DNA from: CAIYZT01 sp052387855
Lineage (GTDB): Bacteria; Pseudomonadota; Alphaproteobacteria; Rhodobacterales; Rhodobacteraceae
Length of the DNA: 64,000 nucleotides
Assembly: GCA_052387855.1 (NCBI GenBank)
Contig: JBQTIT010000007.1
Coordinates: 62,001-126,000, forward strand
Direction of reading: 5' to 3'
Shown: positions 26,365 through 35,453 of the stretch, in pieces
Numbering within the stretch: position 1 is the stretch's first letter
Layout: each line of letters begins with the position of its first letter
The notes under the pieces: model-generated
The model's input: the letters and a program-made list of their open reading frames with translations, nothing else
Told to the model about the DNA's origin: nothing
Databases searched by the model: none
Made by a program: the position numbers and the translations under genes

Positions 26365-27504
26365 CTATCGGGGGCGGTGGACGATGGCGCTTTGCACCAG
26401 GCCAAAGGCCAGGAGCAGCACCAGCGTGGCGGAGCCGCCGTAAGACAGGAAGGGCAGCGGCACGCCCACGACCGGCGCCATTCCCATCACCATCGACAGG
26501 TTCACCGCGATGTAGAGAAAGAAGTTGACCGCCACGCCAAGGATGAAGAGCTGGCTGAAGCGGTCCTTGTTCTGCACCGCGGCCCAGATCAGGAACACCA
26601 GGATCAGCGTGTAAAGCCCCAGAAGCGAAAGCGCCCCGACAAAGCCGAACTCTTCGCCCAGGGTGGTAAAGATGAAGTCTGTCTGCTTTTCCGGCAGAAA
26701 GTTCAGCCGCGACTGGGTGCCTTGCATGAAGCCCTTGCCCGACCAGCCGCCCGATCCCAGCGCGATCTTGGCCTGGATGATGTTGTAGCCCGCGCCAAGC
26801 GGGTCGGCGGAGGGGTCAAGAAAGGTGTCGATGCGCCGGTACTGGTAGTCGTGCAGGAACTGCCAGGCCGTGCCACGGGTCAGGAAGACCGAGGCGACGG
26901 CGCCGCCGCCAAGGGCCGCTGCCGCCCCGAAGTACCACCAGCTTACCCCGGCCGCGAACATCACCGCCAGGCCGGCCAGCATCAGCATCACCGCCGTGCC
27001 CAGGTTGGGCTGCGCAAGCACCAGCGCCGTCGGCGCCGCGATCAGCGCCAGTGGCAGCGCCACCCAGAGCGGGCGCGAGACCCGCTTGTCATCCAGCCAG
27101 TCGTAATAGGCGGCCAGCATCAGGACCAGATTGACCTTCATCAATTCCGAGGGTTGCAGGCGGATGAACCCGAGGTCGATCCAGCGCTGGGCGCCCATGC
27201 CGACCGCGCCGAAGAATTCGACCACCACCAGCAGCAGAAAGCACAGCGCATAGCCCAGGGCCGAGACGTTGCGCCAGAACCAGATCGGTGTCAGGGCCAC
27301 GGCAATGCAGATCACGAAGCCGGCGGCGTAGCGCTTCATCTGCGGCTCGGCCCAGGTTTCGATGGTGCCGCCGGCGATGGAGTACAGCATCACCCAGCCG
27401 ATGGCGGCCACGGCCGTGATGGCCAGAAGCAGCGCCCAGTTCAGATAGAGGATCTTTGATATCCCCGTGGGCACCGTCTTGAGCCGGTATTCGAGAAAGC
27501 TCAT
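26365..27504 (-). CDS. rodA: rod shape-determining SEDS glycosyltransferase RodA
   Basis: Peptidoglycan glycosyltransferase of the elongasome, polymerising lipid II in the inner membrane with PBP2. 379 residues and ten predicted membrane helices. Family features: RLKTVPTGISKILYLNW at the N-terminus, ALTPIWFWRN, QPSELMKVNLVL (the conserved SEDS stretch), and near the end GVPLPFLSYGGSAT with the conserved glycine-rich loop. The start overlaps the mrdA stop by four bases. It is the last of mreB-mreC-mreD-mrdA-rodA, the standard alphaproteobacterial order. Confidence 0.95.
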   Translation of the reverse strand: MSFLEYRLKTVPTGISKILYLNWALLLAITAVAAIGWVMLYSIAGGTIETWAEPQMKRYAAGFVICIAVALTPIWFWRNVSALGYALCFLLLVVVEFFGAVGMGAQRWIDLGFIRLQPSELMKVNLVLMLAAYYDWLDDKRVSRPLWVALPLALIAAPTALVLAQPNLGTAVMLMLAGLAVMFAAGVSWWYFGAAAALGGGAVASVFLTRGTAWQFLHDYQYRRIDTFLDPSADPLGAGYNIIQAKIALGSGGWSGKGFMQGTQSRLNFLPEKQTDFIFTTLGEEFGFVGALSLLGLYTLILVFLIWAAVQNKDRFSQLFILGVAVNFFLYIAVNLSMVMGMAPVVGVPLPFLSYGGSATLVLLLAFGLVQSAIVHRPR

Positions 27505-29444
27505 GCCCGCCCCCCCGTGGAGGTGACCTTGCCGGCCTCGCGCAGCGGCAGCGCGTTGAGCAGCGTCTCCATCCGGCCGCGCTGGCTTTCGGGATAGGCG
27601 GTCAGGGGCGGCACCCCGCCGGCAAGGGCGCTTAGGATGGCGTCACGGGCGATCGGGGCGGCGGCCACCGATCCGCCGCCGCCATGTTCGACCACCACCG
27701 CCACGGCATAGCGTGGCTTGTCGGCGGGCGCGTAGCCGACGAAAAGCGCGTGGTCGCGGCGGCTCCAGGGCAGGTCCTCGTTCGCGACCACGCCGTCGGC
27801 GCGCTCGGCCGCCGAGATGTTGCGGACCTGGCTGGTTCCGGTCTTGCCGGCCATCAGCATCGCGGGGTCCGCAACCCGGCTTGACAGCGCCGTGCCGCGT
27901 TCGTCGTTGACAACGGCCAGAAGGCCCTCGCGCACGGCGGCCAGATGGTCGGGGTCGATGTCAAGCGGCGGGGCGGGCGGGGGCTCGATCGGGATGCCGC
28001 CGGCGGCGCGGATCAGGCGCGGCACCACGGCCCGCCCCGAGGCGACGCGCGCGGTCATCACCGCCAGTTGCAGCGGCGTGGCCAGCACGAAGCCCTGCCC
28101 GATCGAGGCGTTGATCGTGTCGCCGACGAACCAGTCCTGGTTGTAACGCTCAAGCTTCCAGGCCTTGCTGGGCAGCATGCCGGCAGAGATCGCCGACATC
28201 GGCAGCTCATGGCGCAGGCCCAGGCCCAGCTCGCGCCCCATGGCAGAGATCTTTTCGATGCCGACGGCCTGTGCGATCTCGTAATAGAAGATGTCGCAGC
28301 TTTCGGCGAGCGACTTGCGGAAATCCACCCGTCCGTGGCCGCCGGATTTCCAGCAGTGAAACCTGCGGTCGTTGCTTTCGATCGAGCCGGTGCATCGCGT
28401 GGTGTGGTCGGGCGTGATCTGCCCGTCGCGCAGCGCCGCCAGCGCGGTCACGATCTTGAAGGTCGAGCCCGGCGGATAGGCGCCCTGCACCACCTTGTTG
28501 GCCAGCGGCAGCCGTTCGTTTTCTGTCAGCACGCGATAATTGCCGAACGAGATGCCCCGGACAAAGAGGTTGGGGTCGAAACTGGGCGACGAGGCCGCCG
28601 CGATGATGTCGCCGTTCTCGACATCCAGCACCACGCAGGCGGCGCTTTCCTCGCCCAGTCGGGCCTGGATGAAATTCTGTACCGCCGCGTTCAGGGTGGT
28701 GGTCAGATCCGTCCCCGGCTCGCCCTCGATCCGCTCAAGCTCGCGCATGACGCGGCCGACGGCATTCACCTCCAGCCGCCGGGTGCCGGCCGCGCCGCGC
28801 AAATCGTCCTCTTTCCAGCGCTCGACCCCGATCTTGCCGATCTGGAAATCGGGGATGCGCAGGATGGGATCGGGAAACTCTTCTCCCTCAAGGTCCCGTT
28901 CCGACACCGGACCGACATAGCCCAGCACATGGGCAAAATCCAGATCGCGCGGGTAGATGCGCGACAGACCGACCTCTGGCGTCACGCCGGGCAGGGCGGG
29001 GGCGTTCAGCGCGATCTTGGAAAAATCTTCCCAGCTCAGCCGGTCGGCGATGGTGATCGGCAAGAAGGGCGCATTGCGCTTGAGATCCCTGCGCAGCCGC
29101 TCAAGATCGCTGGCGGTCAGCGGAATGAGATGGCTGAGCCGGTTCAACACCATCTCGGTATCGCCCGCGCCCTCGCGCGTCATCACGACACGGTAGTTCT
29201 GCTCGTTTCCCGCCAGAACCTCGCCGCTGCGGTCCAGGATCAACCCGCGCGCGGGGGGGACAAGCTGGGTGCTGACGCGGTTCTCTTCGGCCAGAAGCTT
29301 GAACTCGCCCGCCTGCCGCACCGCCAGGGTGTGCATGCGCACTCCCAGACCGACCATCATCGCGCCCATCGCGCCGCTCATCAACAGGCTGCGCCGGGTA
29401 AAGCGGCGGTTGCCAGCGTCAAGATCGCGGGGAGAGCGGCTCAT
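27501..29444 (-). CDS. mrdA: penicillin-binding protein 2
   Basis: Class B PBP and transpeptidase of cell elongation, 647 residues. An N-terminal signal-anchor helix (LLMSGAMGAMMVGLGV, about residues 20-36) precedes the pedestal and the transpeptidase domain. Active-site motifs: SxxK as GSTFK (about residue 338), SxN-type as SCD, and KTG as MAGKTGTSQ (about 545). The start at 29444 is chosen because its ATG overlaps the mreD stop by four bases and gives the right length; the frame runs on upstream as a shadow. It works with RodA, encoded next. Confidence 0.95.
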   Translation of the reverse strand: MSRSPRDLDAGNRRFTRRSLLMSGAMGAMMVGLGVRMHTLAVRQAGEFKLLAEENRVSTQLVPPARGLILDRSGEVLAGNEQNYRVVMTREGAGDTEMVLNRLSHLIPLTASDLERLRRDLKRNAPFLPITIADRLSWEDFSKIALNAPALPGVTPEVGLSRIYPRDLDFAHVLGYVGPVSERDLEGEEFPDPILRIPDFQIGKIGVERWKEDDLRGAAGTRRLEVNAVGRVMRELERIEGEPGTDLTTTLNAAVQNFIQARLGEESAACVVLDVENGDIIAAASSPSFDPNLFVRGISFGNYRVLTENERLPLANKVVQGAYPPGSTFKIVTALAALRDGQITPDHTTRCTGSIESNDRRFHCWKSGGHGRVDFRKSLAESCDIFYYEIAQAVGIEKISAMGRELGLGLRHELPMSAISAGMLPSKAWKLERYNQDWFVGDTINASIGQGFVLATPLQLAVMTARVASGRAVVPRLIRAAGGIPIEPPPAPPLDIDPDHLAAVREGLLAVVNDERGTALSSRVADPAMLMAGKTGTSQVRNISAAERADGVVANEDLPWSRRDHALFVGYAPADKPRYAVAVVVEHGGGGSVAAAPIARDAILSALAGGVPPLTAYPESQRGRMETLLNALPLREAGKVTSTGGRA

Positions 29445-29980
29445 AGCCGGCGCCCCGCGGCATCGATCTCGCCCATGGCGGGCTTGTGCAGGCCAAAGAC
29501 CAGCACCGACACGCCGACGACCAGCGGATAGCACAGGATCGTGGCCAGAAGCTGCCAGAGCGTGGCATCGGCCGGAACCCCAGGCAGGCCCGCGACGCCC
29601 AGGACCAACCCGTTGGCCAGCGCCATCGCGGCCATCACCAGGCTTGCCAGCAGCCATTCGGCGCCGAAATTCAGCTCGCGCGCAAGGCTGGTGCGGCTGC
29701 GCAGGAACTCGGCCCCCGCCACGACGAGCGCCGCCCAAAGCCCCGGCGGGCGCATCAGCAACAGATCCTCGGTCAGGATGACCGCCGCCACCAGCCAGAA
29801 GGGCAGAAAATCGGGGCGGCGCATGGTCCAGCAAAAGACGATGGCGGGCAACAGGTCCGGTCCGGGCCAGACATCATCCGCGGGCGGGCCAGGCAGCAGG
29901 CGCCAGAAGAGGACGACCAGCGCCAGAGCCACGAACAGCAGCCGGTGTCCCAGCGTCGCGCCGATGAGACGGTCAGCCAT
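29441..29980 (-). CDS. mreD: rod shape-determining membrane protein MreD
   Basis: A 179-residue hydrophobic protein with about five or six membrane helices; part of the elongasome with MreC and RodA. Sequence conservation is low in this family, so the call rests on position between mreC and mrdA, size and hydrophobicity. The start at 29980 is chosen because GGGGAG lies eight bases before it; it overlaps the end of mreC by eight bases. An upstream in-frame start at 30007 is less likely. Confidence 0.88.
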   Translation of the reverse strand: MADRLIGATLGHRLLFVALALVVLFWRLLPGPPADDVWPGPDLLPAIVFCWTMRRPDFLPFWLVAAVILTEDLLLMRPPGLWAALVVAGAEFLRSRTSLARELNFGAEWLLASLVMAAMALANGLVLGVAGLPGVPADATLWQLLATILCYPLVVGVSVLVFGLHKPAMGEIDAAGRRL

Positions 29981-30944
29981 CGCCAGGCTCCCCGGCTGCT
30001 TCCGCATCGCCCGAAACCACGCCGGGGCGAAAGTTTTCGGGCACCAGCGGGCCCTGCATCCCCTCGGGCAGCGGCCGCAGCGGCGAGGGCGCGATCAGCG
30101 CGCCGGCATCGGTGATCGGCTCGATCCGGTGGCTGCGCAGGACGCGCAGAAACTCCAGCCGCTGGTAATCGGCCGCCAGGATCACCCGCAGCCGCCCCTC
30201 GGCATCGCGGGCCACCTGCCCGACCAGCAGCCCGGCGGGAAAAACCTCGCCATCGCCCGAGGTCACCACCCGGTCGCCGGGGCTGATCGCGCCCGGATCC
30301 TCAAGAAACTCCAGCGCCGGCAGCGAGGAGTTGTCGCCCGACAGGATGCCCCGCTGCCCCGAGGGGCGCACCGTGACCGGCACGCGGCTGTTGGCGTCGG
30401 TCAAGAGGATCACGCGCGCCGACCGCTCGCCCACGCCCGAGATGCGGCCCACCAGACCGATCCCGTCCATCGTGGCCCAGCCGTCCTGAATCCCGTCGCG
30501 GGCGCCCACGTTCAGCAGCACCGACTGGCGGAACGGGCTGCCGCTGTCGGCCAGCACGACGCCGGTCACATGGGTCAGCATCGGGTCAAGCCGCACCTTG
30601 TTCAGGTCAAGCAGCCGGGCGTTCTTTTGTTCAAGCTGAAGCGCAGCCTCTTTCCAGGCCTTCATCTTCTGCAACTCGTCGCGCAACTGCTGGTTCTGTT
30701 CGTAAAGGCGGGCATAGGACTGAAAATCATCGATCATGCCCATGGCATGGGTCACCGGCAGCATGACCCAGGAAAACGACGGCACCAGGCGGTCGACCAG
30801 GGCGGCGCGGAACCGGTCGACCCGGGGGCTGTCGATGCGCCAGATCAGAAAGACGGCGATCAGCAGCAAGAGCACAAGCGCCACCAGCACGCGCCGAAGC
30901 GGGCGGGTGAATTCCTCGGGCTGGTTGGTGCGCGCCTTGCTCAT
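29973..30944 (-). CDS. mreC: rod shape-determining protein MreC
   Basis: A 323-residue periplasmic elongasome scaffold. A single N-terminal membrane helix (about residues 18-38, VLVALVLLLLIAVFLIW) is followed by a coiled coil (about 70-110, YARLYEQNQQLRDELQ) and the double beta-barrel domain (about 120-280). Typical segments are VVLADSGSPFRQSVLLNVG and SRVPVTVRPSGQRGIL. The tail is Glu/Gly-rich and variable. Mature protein faces the periplasm. It lies 37 bp after mreB. Confidence 0.93.
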   Translation of the reverse strand: MSKARTNQPEEFTRPLRRVLVALVLLLLIAVFLIWRIDSPRVDRFRAALVDRLVPSFSWVMLPVTHAMGMIDDFQSYARLYEQNQQLRDELQKMKAWKEAALQLEQKNARLLDLNKVRLDPMLTHVTGVVLADSGSPFRQSVLLNVGARDGIQDGWATMDGIGLVGRISGVGERSARVILLTDANSRVPVTVRPSGQRGILSGDNSSLPALEFLEDPGAISPGDRVVTSGDGEVFPAGLLVGQVARDAEGRLRVILAADYQRLEFLRVLRSHRIEPITDAGALIAPSPLRPLPEGMQGPLVPENFRPGVVSGDAEAAGEPGDG

Positions 30945-30981
30945 GCGGGGCCTTGCCGTGGAGCGGCCCGTTCAGGGCCGG

Positions 30982-32016
30982 TCAGCTTTCGTAGTCGATG
31001 ACGTGACGCAACTGCTTTTCGTATTCAAGCGCCTTGCCCGTGCCGAGCGCCACACAATTGAGTGACTCATTGGCAACCGAGATCGACAGCCCGGTCTGCT
31101 CGCGCAGCGTCAGGTCAAGATCGCCCAACAGCGCGCCGCCCCCGGTGAGCATGACCCCCCGGTCGACGATGTCGGCCGCCAGATCGGGCGGTGTGGTTTC
31201 CAGCGCCTGCATCACCGCGTCGCAAATCTGCTGCACCGGTTCCGAAAGCGCCTCGGCCACCTGGGCCTGGTTGATCTCGGTCTCCTTTGGCACGCCGTTG
31301 AGCAGATCGCGGCCGCGGATCGTCATCGACAGGCCCCTCCCGTCGTCGGGCATCCGCGCCGTGCCGATCGAGGTCTTGATGCGCTCGGCCGTCGATTCCC
31401 CGATCAAGAGGTTCTGGTGGCGGCGAAGGTAGGAGATGATCGCCTCGTCCATCCGGTCGCCGCCAACGCGGACCGAGCGGGCATAGACGATGTCGCCCAG
31501 CGACAGCACCGCCACCTCGGTCGTGCCGCCGCCGATGTCGACCACCATGTTGCCGGTCGGGTCGGTGATGGGCATGCCCGCGCCGATGGCGGCGGCGATC
31601 GGCTCGGCGATCAGGCCGGCACGCCGGGCGCCGGCCGACAGCACCGACTGGCGGATCGCGCGTTTTTCGACCGGGGTCGCGCCATGGGGCACGCAGACGA
31701 TGATCTTGGGCTTGGAAAAGGTGGTGCGCGGGTGGACCTTGCGGATGAAGTGTTTGATCATCGCCTCGGCCGCCTCGAAGTCGGCAATCACACCATCGCG
31801 CATCGGGCGGATCGCCTCGATGCTGCCGGGGGTGCGGCCCAGCATCAGCTTGGCGTCCTCGCCCACGGCCAGCACCACCTTCTTGCCGTCCTTGGTGTGA
31901 TAGGCCACCACCGAAGGCTCGTTCAGGACGATGCCCTTGCCCCGGATGTAGACGAGCGTGTTGGCCGTCCCAAGGTCAATGGCCATGTCGGACGAAAACA
32001 TGCCGAAAAGATTCAT
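30982..32016 (-). CDS. mreB: actin-like rod shape protein MreB
   Basis: Actin-like filament protein of 344 residues that positions the cell-wall elongation machine under the inner membrane. The N-terminus carries an amphipathic MNLFGMFSSDMAIDLG segment. ATPase motifs: DLGTANTLVYIRG (phosphate 1), VVDIGGGTTEVAVLSLG (phosphate 2) and GGGALLGDLD (adenosine). It is the first gene of the mreBCD-mrdA-rodA operon. In related genomes leuA lies close upstream; here a sulfotransferase-like gene lies between them. A 107-bp gap precedes it. Confidence 0.97.
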   Translation of the reverse strand: MNLFGMFSSDMAIDLGTANTLVYIRGKGIVLNEPSVVAYHTKDGKKVVLAVGEDAKLMLGRTPGSIEAIRPMRDGVIADFEAAEAMIKHFIRKVHPRTTFSKPKIIVCVPHGATPVEKRAIRQSVLSAGARRAGLIAEPIAAAIGAGMPITDPTGNMVVDIGGGTTEVAVLSLGDIVYARSVRVGGDRMDEAIISYLRRHQNLLIGESTAERIKTSIGTARMPDDGRGLSMTIRGRDLLNGVPKETEINQAQVAEALSEPVQQICDAVMQALETTPPDLAADIVDRGVMLTGGGALLGDLDLTLREQTGLSISVANESLNCVALGTGKALEYEKQLRHVIDYES

Positions 32017-32123
32017 CTCAGGGGGCCCCCGCCAAAGTCAGATCAGCCCTGAGTCGGAGCGATTCCGGCGGGCACTTTCTTTTAGGGGCATGTGACGCCG
32101 GGCGAAAGCCCCGGCACCCAAGG

Positions 32124-33245
32124 CTACGGCTTTCCGCCGATCTTGAGGATTTTCAACCAGAGTCGCGCGAATGGGGACGGTTTTTGGAATGGGACTTTTG
32201 CAATTCGAACAATATCAGGTTCTGCCGCGCGTTCTGCCGGCGGCTTCGCGGGGGGCGGGGGTCGTGCTTTTGGCACGGGGATGGCAAGAAATTCCGCCAG
32301 ATAGGGGTCCAGCGCCTTGCGGTCGGGTTCAAAGGGCGTCCAGCTTTCGGCGTCCGGAAAGCTTTCAAGGTCCAGAAACGCCACCGGATCGCGGATGCCC
32401 ATCGCGTCAAACATCTCGCGGTCGGCGGCAAGCCCGGCCTGGTTCAAGGCGCGGCGCTCGGCGGGGGAAAGGAAAAAGCGGCTGGCATCGGGGGGCACCG
32501 GCAAGGGGTGGTCGGCGAAATGCGCCAGGAGCCGCCTTTTCTGCCTGCGCTCCCTGACCTGCGACAGTAGCCAGCCGTGCGAACGGGACAGGCGGACGTT
32601 CCTGCTCTCTTCCCTGCGGTTGATCATCAGCGGCCAAATCTCGGGACGACCGAGAGCGGTGAAGAAGTCCGCTCCCAGGGCCCCGTCCACCCGCAAGAGG
32701 GGATTATGGGGCCGGATGGTCAGGGCCCCGGCGCCATAGGCTGCGATCAGCGGCGCAAGACGGGGGAGCAGACCCAGGTCGACGTCATGATAGGGCGACG
32801 TGAACGGCCCGATATCCCAGTCCTTGACCGCCTGCGACCAAACGCTTTCGGACAATTCGTCGTAGCGGCGCAGGTACACCACAAAGCACGGTCGCGGGTT
32901 CTGCGCGAGCAACTCGGCCTCGCAAGCAAGCGCCGCAATCCACGAAGGCGTGCTGAAATGCTCGGCCGACAACAGCAGTGCCGGGCAGGGCGCGGACAGG
33001 TCAAGATGCTGGTCAAGTGCCTGGGCCAGCGGCAGTCCGGGCGCGGATTTGTTGACGGCGGTGGTATGGTTCCCGTCGCGCAGGGCGGCCAAAGTGGGAT
33101 CCCGGTAATCAGGAAAGTGGATTCCCGCGCCGTGCAGGGCGTCGGCATTGGCGCGCATCAGCGCCTGAAGAAATGATGTACCGGTCTTGTGCAGCCCGAT
33201 ATGGAACAGAAGCTCGCGGTAGTCGCTGAAACGGGCGGCGCGCAT
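32124..33245 (-). CDS. sulfotransferase-like P-loop protein
   Basis: A 373-residue protein whose N-terminus, LLFHIGLHKTGTSFLQALM (about residues 13-31), matches the P-loop of the two domains in the protein at 5888-8092. A later VYLRRYDELSESVWSQ corresponds to that protein's VYLRRQDTWVE. No signal peptide. The last 50 residues are Pro/Lys-rich and look disordered. It is therefore a single-domain relative of the twin protein and probably transfers sulfate, or another group, to a cell-surface glycan. It lies between leuA and mreB on the same strand, in a place where relatives have no such gene, which suggests insertion. Actual chemistry is unproven. Confidence 0.65.
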   Translation of the reverse strand: MRAARFSDYRELLFHIGLHKTGTSFLQALMRANADALHGAGIHFPDYRDPTLAALRDGNHTTAVNKSAPGLPLAQALDQHLDLSAPCPALLLSAEHFSTPSWIAALACEAELLAQNPRPCFVVYLRRYDELSESVWSQAVKDWDIGPFTSPYHDVDLGLLPRLAPLIAAYGAGALTIRPHNPLLRVDGALGADFFTALGRPEIWPLMINRREESRNVRLSRSHGWLLSQVRERRQKRRLLAHFADHPLPVPPDASRFFLSPAERRALNQAGLAADREMFDAMGIRDPVAFLDLESFPDAESWTPFEPDRKALDPYLAEFLAIPVPKARPPPPAKPPAERAAEPDIVRIAKVPFQKPSPFARLWLKILKIGGKP

Positions 33246-33478
33246 GGTCGACCTGCCTTTTTCCCGGAAATGGGCCCTGCCCGCGCCCGTATGTTTGCAC
33301 CTGCTTGAAATACGTCCCTTGTCGATGAAATCTTTATGTCGCCGTCAGGGTGCGATTTCAAGTGGCACAGCTTCTTGCGGTTGAGCGCGGCCAAAAGGCC
33401 GCCGGCTGGCGCACCTTTGAACCAATTCCGGCATCATTCCCTTGCCGCGGTCGGTGACCGCGGTCCATGACGCGACAA

Positions 33479-33510
33479 GGGCCGCCCCGGCACAAATGGC
33501 GGGGCGGCCC
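33479..33510 (-). terminator. hairpin after leuA
   Basis: GGGCCGCCCC and GGGGCGGCCC (33479-33488 and 33501-33510) are exact inverted repeats 12 bp apart, 13 bp past the leuA stop codon on the minus strand, followed by TTGTCG. It suits an intrinsic terminator with a poor U-tract. Another perfect inverted repeat (CCGCGGTC-GGT-GACCGCGG, 33445-33463) comes next. Confidence 0.6.
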
Positions 33511-33522
33511 CGGTCGGCCCTC

Positions 33523-35097
33523 TCACTCGCCGTGGTAGGTGATCGTCTTCATGTCCCCGCCCGGCGCTGTCTTTGTCCGGCGCACGATCAGCTTGTTCAG
33601 CGCGTTCACATAGGCCTTGACGCTGGCAACGATGGTGTCGGTGTCGGCCGAAGAGCCGGTCACGATGCGCCCGTCCTCTTGCAGGCGGACCGAGACGGTG
33701 GCCTGCGCGTCGGTGCCTTCGGTCACGGCGTGGACCTGATAGACCTCAAGCACCGCCTTGTGGGCAAAGAGCATGTCCACCGCGTTGAAGGCCGCATCGA
33801 CCGGCCCGTCGCCCGTGGCGTCGATCGAGGCTTCCTTGCCGCCGACCGACAGGGTCAACTCGGCCTCGCGCGGCCCGTCGGTGCCGCAGACCACGCGCAG
33901 CCGCTTGACCTGTAGATGGTCGCCCTCGTCCGAGGTCGCCTCATCCGCCACCAGCGCGATGAGGTCATCGTCAAAGACCTCTTTCTTCTGGTCCGCCAGC
34001 GCCTTGAAGCGGACAAAGACATCGTTGAGCTGGTTGTCGGCCAGATCAAAGCCCAGATCGCGCAGCTTGGCCCGCAGCGCCGCACGGCCCGAATGCTTGC
34101 CCATCGTCAGGTTCTTCTGGCTCAGGCCGATGTCCTCGGGGCGCATGATTTCAAAGGTCTGCACGTTCTTCAGCACGCCGTCCTGATGGATGCCGCTTTC
34201 GTGAAGAAAGGCGTTCTTGCCGACGATGGCCTTGTTGAACTGCACGGCAAAGCCGGAAACGGCCGCGACGCGGCGCGACAGGTTCATGATCTTGGTCGTG
34301 TCGATGCGGGTCTGATAGGGCAGGATGTCGTTGCGCACCCGCATCGCCATTACCACCTCTTCAAGCGCGGTGTTTCCGGCCCGCTCGCCCAGTCCGTTGA
34401 TGGTGCATTCGATCTGCCGCGCACCCGCCTCGACCGCCGCAAGGGCGTTCGCCGTCGCCATGCCCAGATCGTTGTGGCAATGGGTGGCAAAGGTGATGGC
34501 ATCGGCGCCCGGAACCCGTTCCAGCAGCATCGCGATCAGCTTGGCGGATTCGAAGGGATAGGTGTAGCCCACGGTGTCCGGGATGTTGATGGTCGTGGCG
34601 CCGGCCCGGATGGCGATCTCGACCACGCGGCACAGATAGTCATGCTCGGTGCGCGTGGCGTCCATCGGCGACCATTGCACGTTGTCGCACAGGTTGCGCG
34701 CATGGGTCACGGTGTCGTGGATGCGCTCTGCCATCTGGTCCATGTCGAGGTTGGGAATGGCCCGGTGCAGCGGCGAGGTGCCGATGAAGGTGTGGATGCG
34801 GGGCGAGGCCGCATGCCGCACCGCTTCCCAGCAGCGGTCGATGTCCTTGAAATTGGCGCGCGCCAGACCGCAGATGGTCGAGTTGCGCGACCGCTTGGCA
34901 ATTTCACTGACGGCCGCGAAATCACCCTCGGAGGCGATGGGAAAGCCGGCCTCGATGATGTCGACGCCCATCTCGTCCAGAAGGCCGGCGATCTCCAGCT
35001 TTTCGTCATGGGTCATGGTGGCGCCGGGCGACTGTTCGCCATCGCGCAGGGTGGTGTCAAAGATCAGTACGCGGGCTTGCGTGGATTTGTCGGTCAT
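33523..35097 (-). CDS. leuA: 2-isopropylmalate synthase
   Basis: First committed step of leucine synthesis: acetyl-CoA plus 2-oxoisovalerate to 2-isopropylmalate. 524 residues, normal for the long-form enzyme. The TIM-barrel catalytic domain starts IFDTTLRDGEQSPGATM, with metal ligands in this Asp and in THCHNDLGMA (about residue 205). The C-terminal allosteric leucine-binding domain covers about 390-515. The ATG at 35097 follows GGAAGGA. Upstream lies a 28-codon leader peptide ending in a run of leucine codons (35175-35261) with a hairpin between them, so expression is probably set by attenuation in response to charged tRNA-Leu. Confidence 0.96.
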   Translation of the reverse strand: MTDKSTQARVLIFDTTLRDGEQSPGATMTHDEKLEIAGLLDEMGVDIIEAGFPIASEGDFAAVSEIAKRSRNSTICGLARANFKDIDRCWEAVRHAASPRIHTFIGTSPLHRAIPNLDMDQMAERIHDTVTHARNLCDNVQWSPMDATRTEHDYLCRVVEIAIRAGATTINIPDTVGYTYPFESAKLIAMLLERVPGADAITFATHCHNDLGMATANALAAVEAGARQIECTINGLGERAGNTALEEVVMAMRVRNDILPYQTRIDTTKIMNLSRRVAAVSGFAVQFNKAIVGKNAFLHESGIHQDGVLKNVQTFEIMRPEDIGLSQKNLTMGKHSGRAALRAKLRDLGFDLADNQLNDVFVRFKALADQKKEVFDDDLIALVADEATSDEGDHLQVKRLRVVCGTDGPREAELTLSVGGKEASIDATGDGPVDAAFNAVDMLFAHKAVLEVYQVHAVTEGTDAQATVSVRLQEDGRIVTGSSADTDTIVASVKAYVNALNKLIVRRTKTAPGGDMKTITYHGE

Positions 35098-35145
35098 CTC
35101 TGGGGGTCCTTCCGGTTTCCTAGCTTCGGTCCAGGGCGCTGGTCA

Positions 35146-35181
35146 CCTCTGAGCGGTCGCGCCCGGGGGCACGCTCAGAGG
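35146..35181 (-). promoter_or_regulatory. attenuator hairpin of leuA
   Basis: Perfect 10-bp inverted repeat (CCTCTGAGCG at 35146-35155, CGCTCAGAGG at 35172-35181) with a GC-rich 16-base loop. It overlaps the stop codon of the leader peptide, so a ribosome finishing or stalling in the leucine codons would change its folding. No U-tract follows. The exact pairings of the alternative structures were not computed. Confidence 0.6.
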
Positions 35182-35261
35182 CGGCTAAGAAGCAGAAGCA
35201 GCGCAGGGCGGGCGCCGGTGTTGGCGCTGCTGCGGTGGGAATGATGAGGTGCCCTGATCAT
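35175..35261 (-). CDS. leuL: leu operon leader peptide
   Basis: 28 codons and a TGA, translating to MIRAPHHSHRSSANTGARPA followed by five leucines, then SRL. Six of the last eight residues are leucine, the hallmark of a transcription-attenuation leader. It lies 77 bp upstream of leuA, with the attenuator hairpin at its end. On the minus strand TATAGT (35269-35274) sits eight bases before the ATG, with TTTTCA sixteen bases further on. The mRNA would then begin at, or one base before, the ATG, so the leader may be leaderless; no ribosome site is visible. Its function is regulatory rather than as a protein. Confidence 0.85.
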   Translation of the reverse strand: MIRAPHHSHRSSANTGARPALLLLLSRL

Positions 35262-35268
35262 GGGGGCG

Positions 35269-35296
35269 ACTATAGAGGCGAAAACCCCGATGAAAA
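35269..35296 (-). promoter_or_regulatory. putative promoter of the leuL-leuA transcript
   Basis: -10 TATAGT at 35269-35274 and -35 TTTTCA sixteen bases upstream, on the minus strand. The predicted start is at or next to the leader ATG at 35261. Inference from sequence alone. Confidence 0.4.
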
Positions 35297-35453
35297 GGGG
35301 GAGAATGACGATTTCGGCGGCCTTTTCGCCGATCCCCTCGCCGCGCGGGTGCGGGGCATTGCCGCCCACCGCCCCGCACCCGCAGCATTCCCGCTTTCGC
35401 CGCCCCGGGCCATGGCCTATCCTGCCGCCAGCCTGCTGTTCGCGGAGAAGACC

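Noticed and set aside
23908..27459. A 1183-codon plus-strand frame across the GS-like, EamA, ghrA and rodA genes
   Set aside because: It is antisense to four well-supported genes, is full of Gln, Arg and His typical of GC-rich shadows, and shows no domain.
29445..29834. N-terminal extension of PBP2 across mreD
   Set aside because: It is the mreD region read in another frame; the overlapping ATG at 29444 begins a normal PBP2.
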